64,000 nucleotides of DNA from Aradus depressus. Lineage: Eukaryota > Arthropoda > Insecta > Hemiptera > Aradidae. Of the stretch, positions 12,001-27,000 are shown in pieces. The translations under genes and the position numbers were made by a program. The notes under the pieces are model-generated. The model worked only from the letters and a program-made list of their open reading frames with translations. It made no database searches and was not told the DNA's origin. The stretch covers positions 13,629,079 to 13,693,078 of the forward strand of contig OY759215.1 in the NCBI GenBank assembly GCA_963662175.1. The letters are read 5' to 3'. Position 1 is the first letter of the stretch. Each line of letters starts with the position of its first letter.

Positions 12001-15000
12001 TCGATTTAGAGTCTTCAACTTAATTTCATGTTTACCGACCTCCACATTCCAAATATGTAATATATTTCTGTCAACAAAATAACTCCCGATAGAATGAATT
12101 TATTGATACGAAATTTTTTTGTGAATCCAAAATCCTCCTAATGACGACAGCTAATAATTTTCAGCCAAATCGACCAAAGGAAAGGGGGGATTAAGGGGGA
12201 GAGGCTTAACTCAAAAACTCTAATAATTGACAAATATACAAACTATTCATAACTAGACCTGACGATGGTATGAGGCCGAAACCGGTAATTTTATAAATAT
12301 CTTTAGTGGAATAGACAATATTTCAAAAAATAAGTTTGTTTTATTTATTTATTACAAATTCCACAATATGTCCGCGCCGCGTTCCTAAACTTAGAAGTTG
12401 TTAATAATTGACGTTGTAATGAATGTATCGACACAAAATTTCATATGTGGATTCAAAACCCCATAAGGACGACACTTATTAATTTTCAATGGAAAGAAAG
12501 GGGAATCAGAGGGGGGCGGACTCAATTCATAAATTTTAATAATTGTCAATGCCCCTTTATAAATCAACTATTGAATAATAGCGCGCAAATGGTAGACTGG
12601 TTTTGGAGAGGGAGCGAAAAGTAATTGATTAATTCGCTTTGGGGAAGTACATTGCCGGTGATTCACCGACCACTTTTTATTTTTATTTTGTGTTATTTTT
12701 CTTTTATAAAAACATTTAACAAAAACTTCCTCAAATTTTTCCTTAAGACATATTTTCTCATGGAAAGATGGTATCTTCTCTCATCTAAAGCTGTCTTTAA
12801 TTAAAAACCATCCATGAAGTAGTGATTCACTCAGATTGAGTGGGGATCGTGGGAACTGAACACAATTGTCTGTTAATCTTTAAGACTGTGTCGTATTATC
12901 CTAATTTTTTTTAAATAAACTTAATGTAACTTTATATCAGAGCTCGGCAGCCCACACCTCGCGACCCCCATGATCCTCTTATGCGACTCGCGAGGTGTCA
13001 GTTTTTTTTGTTTTTTTGGTTCTAAGCAAGAAATTCGATTTAATTTGCAAAAACAATTAGATATATACAGTCTCTTGTCTAGGGTCCTTCTAACTACTTT
13101 AGCTCACTGCTAGAAACTCTAGTGGATTCATACGACTTGCACTTGAATAGGTATTCACCGTGTAATGCAGTGCAAGAAGGTTGACGTTGTTTTTTTCTCA
13201 TATCAGCCAGTTTTGTGAGGTCATTAGGTCATATGAAATATTCGTGGAGCGGCGGGATCCCAGCACAAGACCCTGGAGGTTCCCTGCCGAGCACAAGGGA
13301 CAAGAGAAACATGGCACAACCCGTCTTTTTTTCTTGTAAAAGATATATCATTGATATTGGCAAGGCCTGATGAGCGACTGTCCACTGCCACTAAAGCTCG
13401 GGACTGATCAGAATTCCTTGAGTTCTGTGTTGTCTGGGGCTTATTTATATAAGCAAATTTAAATTAATGTAAGCCCTCTGCATGAATCTGGAATGCTTTC
13501 AGCTTTCAAATTTGACAATTGTAGTTTGATCTTTACACGACTTCAATGCATGAACGAGAGCTAACCTTTCCAGTGCAAAAATCATTATTCTGCAATATGC
13601 AGCTAGCTCATTAATCCTACACAAGAGAGGTTTTCTACAAGGAAGTTCGAGAAAAGGCTACATGAATTAGACGAAAATTATATATACACTTGATATTCTT
13701 AATACACATACGATACCCTTCATTGTGTGATCTGATCACGTTTGTTGAATATGTTACACTTTTCGTTTATTGCTTTTCATTTACATATGCAGGTGGAACT
13801 CCTTATCTACCTCAAATCGAGCTCCAACTGGTTAACTATGCACTGGTTTTGCGGTACATCTTTAATATTTTTCTTCGATTTGCCTATGGAAAAAATATAT
13901 GTAAATCAGTGGCGGATTTAGCAGGTTAGCCATTAAGCATTGGCTGACCGGTCCCCCCTTAGCAATTGCCCTATGGACCCCTCTCACCAAATGATATTTC
14001 AAATGTTTTAGACTATTTAAACTCAATCGCTGAATACAAGGAATGAGTTCATAGATTTTCGACGTGCTGCAATGACTGGAGAAACACTAGATGATTACAG
14101 TATTCTCTACATAGAACGAAATGTTGCCAACCTAAATTGACTTGAATACCACAATTGAATTATTTGCTGAGCGAAAAGCAAGAAGAGGATTAAAAATTTC
14201 ATAAAGATTCTCATTGCTATTTTGTAGACAAACAAAATGTTAGCTTTGTTTTTTAAATCAATGAAATAAATGTATTTTACAATCAAACATATATTTTTTC
14301 CCATATCATGTATAAAGACTGTGATAAAACAAATTCAAATTGTATGTCCTTTGGACGTACGGGGCCCCGCAGAGCTTTTGCTGACCGGGCCTTTTTCTTT
14401 AAATCCACCATTGATGTTAATGTTATTTGGTCTTGTTCCAGATGTTTGATGCATCCGCTTTGTAAAGTGGAAGCCCGCGTTCAAATCACAACTGTTTATT
14501 TTTAATATATAAATCACTTAGATTGAATATATCGACATGTAATTTTATACAAGGACCCAGTAGTCTTTATCAGTGAGAATGAAGTTATTTATCCCAAAAA
14601 GGTGATTTCCTGTTCTCTGTAAAGCCGATCTCTCCTTCTCTTCAGCCGATCTAGATGAAAATGAATTGTCTTACGTATGGATTACATATAAAGTTTCCGT
14701 TTTCGATTTAGGGGGGCCGGTAGACAAATAATTTCTCTAAAAAATCTACATCGAATTTTGAACCTATTTCATAACTTCTTTTATACTATGGTACTTCTAC
14801 GTATAGCACAGGAAATAGAAGGAATCTAAAGATTTCCAGCTAAAACAGAGATTGGAGGAAAAAGGACGTACTATGAACGTGGATACCTGAAATGATAATA
14901 TTTCCTTCAAAACAAAGGAAAACATGAGCTCTGAACTTGATATAGTTGAGAAATATTTACGTAGAAATGTGTACAATTTCCTCGTTAAGCTGCTGAAGAG

Positions 15001-18000
15001 AGTTGTTTAGTAGAAACACCATGACTCAAAACTCTAAGAAAACAAAATGGCTAAATTGCTTACGTTCACTGAGCTACCGTTATATTGCTGTTCATTTGGG
15101 GAAGTACATTAGCAGTGATCCAAGGACTTTTTTCATTGTTTTCCTTGTATAATCATCGTGAATCATCTCCCCCTACAAACTAGTCCTTAGTTTCCGACAC
15201 CTGGCTGGCATTTATTTTTTACTTCCCCAGCTGACCGAAGTGTACGGGAAGTTATATATTTGGTCAGAAATTCGATGTTGAATTTTCAGGAGAATTTCAT
15301 GTTTAATTAGTCCAAACTTAGTTCCAAAATGAAAAAAGAAATACCTCTGTGTGGGTGTGAACACCATACCTCCCAGTAGATGGAATGTACCGACATTACA
15401 TTTTATTTGTGTATCCAGAGCCCCATTAGGGTGACACCCTCATCTACTGATTGAAAGCAATGAATATATCGACAAGAAATTTACCATGAGGATTCAAGTC
15501 CCTATGTAAGTCGACAATAGATTTTTAGCCAAAACGATGGAATGGTTTTAGAGGGAGTGCGAGTCGTTGATTAATTCGTTCTGGGGTAGTATAAGGCCGA
15601 CGATTCATTGACGCCTTTTTTAACACTTGTTTTCCAAAAAAATACTTTTTTTTAGGGTTTCATAGGTCAATGACTATACGAAACCCTAATAACTTCTGTC
15701 TACATGCCCTTCCCGATGTCTGAGAATCCAGTTTTTTTAATACATTTTTTATAGTTAATAGGTCCTTAATTTAAATGAAAATATGGTTGTGGTGTTATGT
15801 CCTCTTCTTAAATTGAGTTCTAAACTTGAAAATAACTAAAGTTGTATCAAGTAACTTTGAATAACACAATACCTAAAGGATTGACAGAAAAGTTTGTTAT
15901 ACAAAAAATGTAGCTACTTTTATGCTAAAAACAATGTTAGCTCATTAGATTTCGACCTCTAATAAAAGAGATAGAACGATTCTCGCACTGGTTTAAAATT
16001 CACAAAAATATCTTGTTCGGCCTCTGTGTACGCTAAACATGAGTTCTAATAATATACCAAATTTGGTTCCTCAAGATTCTTGTAGTTTGGAAGAAATACA
16101 CGCTACAGGGAAAGTGTAACGAATATACACACTAGGACAAACATCAGTCATGAACATTTGATAAAATCTACATATGATAACATTTTGGTTAGACTCAAGC
16201 CCAGGCTTTAACAACGAGGTCATATTGCCTACTACCAGAGCTCTGTTTCGTCACTCTAGTAGATATGAGCTCGACTCTACAGTAGGAGCCTAGGTTAGGT
16301 GTCTTTAACGAGTACCTGACAATGTACTGGCTCAATCTCTGCTCAATGTTTTTCAGATAAAAAACCTGAGGGTCATTGCCGCTTTTCGAACCCGCGGTCT
16401 TAAGCTCAGTAAAAATTCTGTTAAAAACTTCGCATCGTGTTTCTTCTCTATTACTTTAAATACATTTGTTTAAATCAGTAGATGATTGCGTAACCGTCGT
16501 CTTTATGAGCAATACAACTCCCTGTCGATATACATTCTTTCAGGATTTATCACCGATACACATATTTTTTGAGTTTAGGGGAAATTCCGGTAAAAACTTA
16601 ACTGAAGTTTTGACCAATTAGATCAATCCTCTGCACTACACGTGCTGTTATATTTCCATAATGTTAACGACAATGAGTATGCACTGTAAGGTCAAAACAG
16701 AGATAAACAAATAGTGCAAATTAAATATTGTTTACATTGATGTTTGTTTACATGTTCAATGAAGGAGTTCCGTAATATCTGTCTCTTGTTGTTGGTATTG
16801 TTTGTTTGTTTTCTGGTACTCAGTTCTGACGTTTCTGTTTGATTGCTTTTAAATTGTGATGTAAACCAGTTCTAATCGTATCTCTTAATAGTGTTATTAT
16901 TTTGTTTAACCGTTACTACTGTGACAAAGGATCACCTTCCAAAAAATCAATAAGTAGCATTATAACTAGTTGGTTAACTGGTGTTGCCCGGTTAGTAACT
17001 ATACCAGGGCTTATAACAAGTTTCTAAGAGTAATTGTATGCCCCCCCCTCCCCCCCCCCCCACCCCCCACCGTTCACATGTGTTGATATATGATGTCACA
17101 TTGCCTACATTTGTACCTCCGGGCTTATAGGGATGCTACATCTGAAATTTAATAAAGATCCGATCAATCGTTTAAGAGCAAGAACTCAATTGTATCTGTT
17201 CTTCTGGTTAACTATTCCCCCTGACAATCAGAATCTTTAGAAAACTTTTGACTAGGGGAGAAGTCAACTCGATAAATATATTCTAAAAAAGGAAGATTCT
17301 GATTGACAGAAGGAATAGTTAACCTAAAGAACACATGTATTATAGATATGATGATGGGGGGATTCTCGAAACGTTTATATTTGCAATTTTTTGAGAAAGT
17401 AAAAAATAAATTAAAAAGTTGTTATTATATATTATGTATAGAAACTAATTATTAAATTTTTTGAGTTCCTTATAATAATTTATTAAATAGGCCGATTGTA
17501 ATGATAGATATACTAATAATAAAAGAGAACGATACCATTAACGATTTGCTTTATTTATTTTTTTAAATCTGACTACGGTAAAGGTTTTCTTTGTGTGGAT
17601 TGCCTTAGGTGACGACAGTGTTGAGACAACTCTGAGTCATAGAGCCACGCCTGAATCCTATTGATTATTTTTACTTCTCCACCAGCTATACGAAGTATAG
17701 GGAAGGTTTTTGTAATCAGTTAGAAATTCGATGTTGCATTTTTACCGAAATTTCATGTTTTCCGACCTTTTGATTCCAAAAATGAAATGAAAAATGTCTT
17801 GCCCGTCTGAACACAGCAACTCCCGATAAGAGTGTATTTATGTGCACTAAATTTTATATGTATGTGCATCCAGAACCCCATAAGGATGACACCTATCAAT
17901 TTTCAAAGCCTTGAGAGGGGGGTTGAGATGAGGTTTGTACTAAAAAATACTATTGACTCTACATAGTGACGTATCGACACTACATTTTCACACTAAAGAT

Positions 18001-21000
18001 CCAGGACATAACAACACTTGTAGATTTTCAAGGGAATCAGTGAGTTGACTTCTAAGGGATAACGAAAACTTGATGATTAATTTACCATGGGAGCATTCAC
18101 AGGTTCATTAAGGAAACTGGGAGACTGAGGACTTCATGAAGGGCTTGTTTTAGGCAGTATAAACAAACAGGTAATAAAGTAATGTGGAAGCCCAGCGCTT
18201 TCAGGGAAGGGATTAGAGTATTGGATGCTTAGGTCCATAGGTGTAAAACACCAGTCCACCACCATATATATATATGAAGAGCAAACATTCAAACCGTGTT
18301 TTCTCCAAAAAAAGAAAAAAAATGAGTTAGTGATTTTTCTTTGAACTCAACATTAAATGGTACAAAAATGTACTATTATTTTCAACCAAAACAAGTTTTA
18401 TCCCATTATAAACCTATTTAGAAAATTCAGGTTTCATTCCAAAAGTGTTTCCTCCAGAGCCAGTTTTCAGTCAAACAGTGATTCCTCCAGCCAGCCAATC
18501 AGAGCTTGTTGTTACTGCTCACATGACACAGCTATTACCTGTGTTTCTAGTGTTTCAGAGGATATGTTATTGTTTGTTTGGTGCTATGTTGGTTTGTTTA
18601 TTTTAGGGCGGTGTGCATTTACCTAAGTTTTTATTAGTTATTAATTTAGGAATGGAAGAAATAATAGATGGTGTATTAGTGAGCACTGGAAATTGTGGGA
18701 CGATTTTTCACTTATAAATTTTTTACTTTATTTTATAATTACATAATCAGTTTTGTTCTGTTAATAATTAGTTTTATTCCATTAGGAAATGTTATAGTAA
18801 CAATATGTGAGTTCCAATCTTTTTCATTCATAAAGTGTTTTATCCACATTGGAAACATTCAAAACATGTTTCCTCCTCTGAGTTCGGTCAAAACGTGATT
18901 TCTCCAAATTTCAAATGAATTTTCTTAATTAATTTCAAGTTCATTAGGTAAAGTACGCCTACAAATCTTCCTAGAAACCAGTAATACAACTAAACAAACT
19001 ATAATTAGGGTCTAAAACAAGTTATTTCTTAATTTATTAGTTTTTTTGTGTTTCCTGAAACATTGTATCCGAAGGAGAAAACATGGTTTGAATGTTTGCT
19101 CCTCATATAGCGATTAATTTACACTGTGGAAGTAGGTACATTACCAGTGATTCATCAACGTCTTTTTATGTTTAATTGATGGGAGATATGATAACAGGAT
19201 TTCTTCCAGGAGCGCTAGTAAATACTTGTTACAAACTGGAAGTTCATTGAAAATGACTGATGTTGCATTATTGGATCGAAAGTTAAATGATTTATTATTA
19301 TTTTGACTCCGTGAACTGCGTGAGGTGTAACAGAGGTCTGCCACCTGACAATAGCGTGCCCCTTTTCTGTCGATCACGCAAGACAACAAGGATCACGGTA
19401 GGTACTAAAAGCACGTGTCTTTAAAACATTTTTTTTTTATGTTCGTGCGTCGTTATGTGCGTCTTTTCCGAAAGGATAAAACAAAATCTCAAAGTAACGG
19501 AAGTAGCGTTACGGAGGTAACGCAATATAACATAACGTGACGCTATCTATACTCCCGGAGAGAGAAACAATAACTCATTGAAAAAAAAAGAAAAACATGT
19601 TTTTTTTTTAAATATTGTCCATTTCACAAAATATATATAATATATGGGAGTAGTACGTTCACTTTCTCTTCCATCTTCAGCCACTACTTAACAAATACTA
19701 AGTGCAATTACAACAAGTTCACATTCCGAACTGTCCCTTCTCTGGTTTTTCCCTGTTCCTGCACAGAAAGGACAGTGAAGAAGAGGCGTGAATTGGACCC
19801 GACATCGTCGGAAAAAAGTGGAATATGGAATATTTACGGAAAATATGGAAGATCATGGATTCCAAAGAAGCCTAGCTTAACAGTATGTGTTATATCGTTT
19901 GTTGTTATGATTTAACACCACTTAGTATGCGCAGGACGGACCACTGTGACTTCGTATGAACGTGAATAAAGTTACACATTAACATGCGATTGTTAAAATA
20001 TTTTTGTATGTTTTACTTGACCGGTTTCAATGAAGCAACGTTTATCGTAATTGTCTGGTTGAACAGTTTCGTTGATTACAAACAAGGTCATGAATAACGC
20101 GGATTTATTTACACGTATCTATCACATTAACTCGATAACAATGCAGTTAATTATACGTAAATAAATGTATACTCTCGAATAGCTCGTTTTACTTCAAACA
20201 CAAAAACGATCTTGGGCAAGCCATAGATGCATAGAATTAATTATCTGCCAAGAGAGAGGGCGCCGGTAGCTCAGAGGTAGCCTGCTTGCCTATTGAGCTC
20301 AAGATCGCGGGTTCAAAACCCATTCGAAGCTCTTAGGTTTTTTATCTGGAATGGAAAAAAAAAAACCTTGAGCACTCTGTTCTTCGGATGGGACCTTAAG
20401 CCATGGTCCCGAGCTGATGTCAGGTGCTCGTTAAAATCCCTCGGTGAATAAACCTGGGTAGGTAACATTTTCGACTCCCAGAGTTGAGTCGTGCTCAGTC
20501 CACCAGAGCGACGAAAGAGCGCTCTGGTAGTAGGCGATACGACCTCGTAGTCAAAGCCTGGACATGAGTCGTAATAACTAACTTATTCTACCAAGAGTTC
20601 AATTTTTACACCGAAGTCAAGTGATCTTCATTTTCGTCGTGTTTCGGGCCAAAATCTAATCATATCTAAGTTAGCACCTCTGACATCTCAAATTTCATTA
20701 GTTCAAGTTCATTATTCCGTGTTTAGAGCGCTCACAATGTTTCAATCAAATACTCAGACGTAGAGACTTCACCGCGAAAATAGTCAAAACCTTTTCAGGG
20801 GACCTTAAAATGTAAAATTCCGTTGAAAACTGATCTCATATTTTTGTACAATTACGATACTTCCTTATCCTAAAATTATAAGATAATAAAAATGAAATAT
20901 TCTCAACAAACAAGGAAGAAATTATACAAACAGTGTATTGTAAAGGTAATAAAATGTATAATAGTGTGTTTGGACATGGGTGGTAATGTTGAGATGAGCT

Positions 21001-24000
21001 GTGGTATGGTGTCTCATTCCCAGCTGCTCGGCTTGGGGTGATGATGGTGATCCCCCACTCTGTGACTCCGATAGTTTGAGTCTAGTAGCCAGTCAGTTAG
21101 TTGTCGAGCTCAGTGATTCCGTTGTTCGCTGTTCGCAGCTCCCTCAAGGATATTGACGTACTTTCTCTTTCATTTCGTACGATATTCAGGTTACTTGAGT
21201 CATTCTTCCGCGATACACCACTTTTTGACAAATATCCTCCCAAAAAAAGAAAAAAATAGTTGAAATTGACTACATTTTTTGTCATGGAAGTGTTATCAAC
21301 TATTCAATCGCCGATATCTAGCGATTCATCCCCTATTTTGTCTGAAACAAAGTGAGTCATTTCTCTTTTCATTATTATTTTTATTAATTGTGGTATTTGT
21401 TTGTTATTACAGCTGAAAGTTCTTCGGATTATTTTTCAGAGAATCATATTGAAAGAGCGTAACATAAAGTTCATATTATTTTAAATTTTTCTAGAGTAGA
21501 TTTGACAACGTCTTAAATATTTCAGAAATAAATACTTCCTGAAGTAAATTAGCTACAGTTAGTTATTGTGACTCATGCCGGGCTTTAACTACGAGGTTCT
21601 ATCGCCCACTACCAGAGTGCTCTTTCGTCGCTCTGGTGGACATGAGCCTGACTCTACTAAGTGAGTCCTAAATGTTGCCCTACGCTAAATTGTCATTCAC
21701 CTGGGGTAAGGAGGGGTCTTTAACGAGTACCTGATATCGTACAGGCTTGGGAACATCGCTTAAACATCCCATCCGAAGGATGGCATGCTCAAGTTTATTT
21801 CATCTCCCAGATAAAAAAAACCCAAGAGCCTCAGCCGGATTTCGAACCCGCGATCTTGAGCTCAGTAAGCAAGCGTGCTACCGATGAACTACCGGCGCCT
21901 TACTATTTTACAACCTATAAAATGTATGATTTTTAAAACAAAATAGAATTTGGTATAATAAATAATTATAATTCATACTAGCTATAGTACAAGGCGTTGC
22001 TCTAAGGAGTCTCATGCGTTCACTTTATGCTGCTAGCCACATCTATAATTTTGAGGCCGTAGAAGTGTTGTCAGTACTCGGCCCACTCAGCATAAAGAGA
22101 ACTTCTGTATGGCCTTGTTGGTAATCTATAAAGGTATTTGAAGCGATGCGTATCAGGACATATATCGAGTATCATCACTTCGATACTTTATTATCATTAT
22201 GATTTTTAATGGTATCGATACAAAAGAGGCGGTATGTCCTTTCATTACTTCTGGAAAAATTGTAGAATCTGGCTAGATTCCTATAGAGAACTCCATTCGG
22301 ATATTGAACATGATAGTTGATAACGTTACATGTTTTCTTTACATTGTACTATGTACTATCAGTTAGTTATTTCTTTACGCAGTTGTACATTGGTTTGACG
22401 AGTATGTTGTTCAGTGTAATCTTGTAGAGTGAAAGTGTAGATCGTCTGCCAATTATTGTTTGAAGCCGTCCATATCTTCATTTTAACAATGCCTGTTTTT
22501 CCATCGGTCGCAGACTGTGAACATGTATATGCTGTCTCTCATGTTTGCGCCCCTCCCTGATACCTTGAAGACTATTAAATAATTGGGAAATGAAGTGGTC
22601 GGTGAATCACCCTCTATATACTTCCCCAGCAATAATTAATCAATTACGTGTTCGCTCTCCCTTCAAAGTTAATCGACCGTTTGGTCTAAAACTCAATGAC
22701 GTACACGGTAGCTTCCGAATCCTCATACTAAAATTTGTATCGACACATTCATTACATCGGCAGTTATTAGGGTATTTAAGTCGAGCCCCGCTTCCCTTCG
22801 AACGATTTCGCGGGAAATTAATAGGTGTCATCCTTACGGGGTTTTGAATTTAAATATGTATATGTTGAGCTGATCCCCCTTCCCTCCTTGGATTCCGCTG
22901 AAATTTAATAAGTGTCGTCTTTATAGAACTTTGAATTTACATATGAAATTTCGTGTCAATACATTCATTACAATGGCAGTAATTGGAGTTTTTGAATTAA
23001 TCCTTCGCTCTTATCCCCTCTCCCCTTAGAGGGTACTGGACATATAAAATTTTGTATGGTCGATACATTCATTCTGTCATGTTCACAGAAGCACATACTG
23101 ACATTTTTTTGTTTTTCATTTTTGGAATCAGGAGATCGGAAAACATGAATTCCGTTGAAAACTTCGCATCGAATTTTCGACCGATTACATTACTTCCCCT
23201 ATACTTCTTATAGCCAATATATTCCAAAAAAGTCAGTCTCAAATAACTTATATAGGATTTACTTTATAAGTGACATGCTTCAAGAACAAACATTATTTTC
23301 AATGCGTTTGCAAGACACAAAACAATAAATCAAATGTTACCACAAGATATCCTCCCATAGGATTTCTAGTTTTGAGATTATGTATTAAATATCACTTATT
23401 TTTACCTGACTGCGGATCACAAATGGAGAGGTGTATTGTTTGTCAAAATTTTGTATGTATGAAGAGCCTAAACGGATGGACCGATTTTGATGATTTATAC
23501 GTCATTTGATTCGTCGCAATCTCCCAAGTGACATATGCTATGTGACATTCCGGAAAAAAATAAGATAGCGGATATCTGGCCTCTTTTTCGAAACAAAAAC
23601 AAAACCCATCGGATGAGGTTTCAAATTAAAAGGGTTAGAAAAAAGATTGTTTCAAAACAATATGTATTGTATAGAATTGTTTTTTAAATAACTAGCTAAA
23701 CCCGCCATTCGTTGCAATGTGCGGGTAAGGGTAGGGTAGAAAGAAGTCTCAAACATTTTTAGTGCTATAGAATCCAATACTGAACATGTCATGCCAATTC
23801 GTGCAATGATTTTTGTCCCCTAAGTGAAAGCACGAAATGCGGGGGTGGGTGGGGTAAGGGTGGGATATAACTATGTTCTAAACCTTCTAGATGACTCGAC
23901 GAACATAATTGCTGAACATAAGCACAAAATCGGATCAAAGTTTAGGAGTCTATAAAACACAAACATATAGACATTAGATTTTATCTATAATCTTTTTTTT

Positions 24001-27000
24001 TATATGAGAGATGAAAAACCTGGAGCATGCCATGCTTCGGATAGAACGTTAAGCGATGGTCCCGAGCCTGTACGATAACAGGTATTCGTCAAAGACCCCT
24101 AGGTGAATAAACATTTAGGGTAGACAAAATCACAGTTCCCAAAAACAAAACTTCCATCGGACTGTGTTTCTTCGTTCTCTTCTAGAGTCTAAACGGCTAG
24201 ACCTATTTTCATACACATTCCCTGGTGGATAACTCATTTATCGTGAGGTAGGGTATATAACACTCTCGGCAAGGTTGTATCTGGGGCTGGGTTAGTGGCA
24301 CAATCAAATATTGAACTAATTTTGACCAGATTTTTACTATAGGATAGCTCATTTATCTATGAGTGACATGAGGTATATAACACGTTTGTGCCTGGTGTTA
24401 TTAATAATCAACATTGAGCACGTCGTCTTTCGGATGGGACGTTAAGAGTTGTTCCGGGCCTGTGCGATATCAGGTACTCGTTTTAAGACCCTTACCCTAC
24501 ATAACTAAACCTGGGTTGAAGAAAAATTTAGGACTGCCGCAGTATAGTTGGGCTTATATTCACCAGAGCGATGAAGTAGGCGATACGACCTCGTAGTTAA
24601 GGTACAGACATGAGACACTAAAACAAACAACTAATTGTTGACCTACAGAATCCTTGAGTACGTGACCTAGTCACACTTCTCTGGAATATTTTACTTCTCC
24701 AGCTAGACGAAGTAATCGGTCAGAAATTCGAAGTTGTGTTTTCTCCGGAATTTCATGTTTTCTGACACCTTGATTTCAGAAATTAAAATGTTTGTCTATG
24801 TGTGGGTGTGTCTGTGAACACGTTAACTGTCGATAGAATGTATGTATCGACATGAAATTTTATACGTGTATCCAGAACATCATAACAACGTCATTTATAG
24901 ATGTTTAACCGAATCGGCCAATGGGAAGTCAGGGATTAGGGGAGAGGGTTAACACAACTCTAATAACTGCCGTTATAATGAATGTATTGACAAAAAATTT
25001 CATAAGTAGATTCAAAACTCCATGAGGGCAGTTATTAATTTTCCGAAAAATCGGCTAAGGGAAGGGGAATCGGGGGAGGTGGCTCTACTCAAACCCTAAT
25101 AAATGCCGATGTAACGAATTTATCGACACAACATTTAATATGAGGATTCAGAACCCTTATGTAAGTCAGTTATGGGTTTTTAGCCTAAACAGACAACTGG
25201 TTTTGGAGGGGGAGCGAAAAAATTGATTCACCGAATACTCTTTTGTTGTAAACCAATTTACTGATGGATAAGTTATTAATTATTTTTGTAATAGTTCAGT
25301 TGCTATTGTATCCGTTCACTCTTTTCGGATACTTCATCAAAATACGACATTTCCTTCCCCTTACAATATTTATGGCGAATTCCTGTATGACAGCACGGGG
25401 GTGCTTTTTATCTTACTCTATACATAGTCTTCTTAGTCAGCCCTCCTGATGACCTTAGACGTTTATACATCCTGAAGTTTAAATTAGAACAAATAACTTA
25501 AAACTTACAGTGACCATTACTTATCTCATCAAGATATTTTGGGCTACCCGGGGACACATTTTTTTTATAAGCGCCCCTCCCTCAAGTCGAAAACTATTTT
25601 CTTTTCGTACATTTACTAAAGAAATAAAATTAGTTGGTAACCTGGATGTGGTCACTCCTTCATTATATTATTTAACATAGTAATTCTGCCAGAATTTTAT
25701 ATTTCGTACATCAAAAGTTTAATAAGATATTGTCTTTGTTTTTTACGGTGTTAATAAAAAAAACATTTCGTCATATAGACAATGGGTAATTAATTGTATG
25801 GCAGGCAAAGAACCTACAATTTGAGCTAAAAATCATTAATCCACATACTAAATTTTGAGTCGACAAATTTATTACATCGGCAGTTATTAGGATATTTGAG
25901 TTGAGCCCTCTCTGATCCCTTCCTGCCCTTCGGCAGATCCCGCTGAAAATTAATAAGTGTTCAATTCAAATTAATCAGTGTTTAAGAAATTTTAAATTTA
26001 AATATCAAATATAGTGTCAATACATTCATTACAACAACAATTTTGTACTCCCAAAGTAGAGACGGACTTCATGTCTACCAGTGACGAAAGAGCGTTCTGG
26101 TAGTAGGCGATATGACCTTTTAGTTTAAGTCCGGGCATGAGTCATAATAACTAGGTAACTAACAACAGCAGTTATTAGATTTAATGTTTTGATATTAGAA
26201 ATGTATTTAGATAACTCATATCGCATTGCTCTTGTAACATCACTAACTGGGTGATGTGTTATTCGCTTTAATCTCTTGAACTGGGATTTTTTTTTAGCAG
26301 ATATATAATGGAAATTCGTGTGATGGCTAGGTTGTTTAGTGACTATGGGAACAGCTAAATGGCACCAAAACTACCCAGAATACGAGTTGAGATAACTCCA
26401 TAAAAAATTAATTATCCGTTAAGCTTCCGTTAATTTTCGTTAAATATCAGGATTCAGATGCCTCTATACCTAGCCGCTGATTTACCAACCACTTTTTTAC
26501 TTTTAATACAAAGCTCTGAATTTAGTCCGAATTCTGAGTCAGAAAATTTGTTTACAGCCCTTATCATCTAGCTACGTAGGAAAACAACACTTTCATCTAC
26601 TATTAACTTTCTATTTCATTTTCATCAGTTACATGCACTGATGTATGATAAGAGCCGAACTAACATAACGTCCGCTTTCTGAACATCCTCGTTCGTCTCG
26701 ACTCGGCAGCCGGACCACTCAATGTTTTACAGTTTCTGAACTTTACAATCCTTGACTTATTTTATTTTTGGGTGAGGCAGCAGCCTCAGCTATCGTTTGA
26801 CAGTGTAGTATCGTTCTCGAATAACCGGATAGGAAGAAACTCGGAATAGCTTCATTGCGCCGACTAGAACTTTATACCATACCAGCCCACAGAGGATGAT
26901 TCAAGGCATGTGTAGGGAGGCGGGAAGTGGGGGCTCATTTATGAGAAAAGTTAGTTGAAACTGACTATTCTCTTTTGTGATGCTTAGTACTCCCATATTT

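Noticed and set aside
13690..13929. Possible membrane protein exon (79-codon frame)
   Set aside because: No conserved motif, no convincing splice sites, composition typical of AT-rich noncoding DNA.
20257..20335. tRNA gene
   Set aside because: A and B boxes are present, but the cloverleaf does not close and a 250-bp SINE body follows; the same unit recurs about 16 times.
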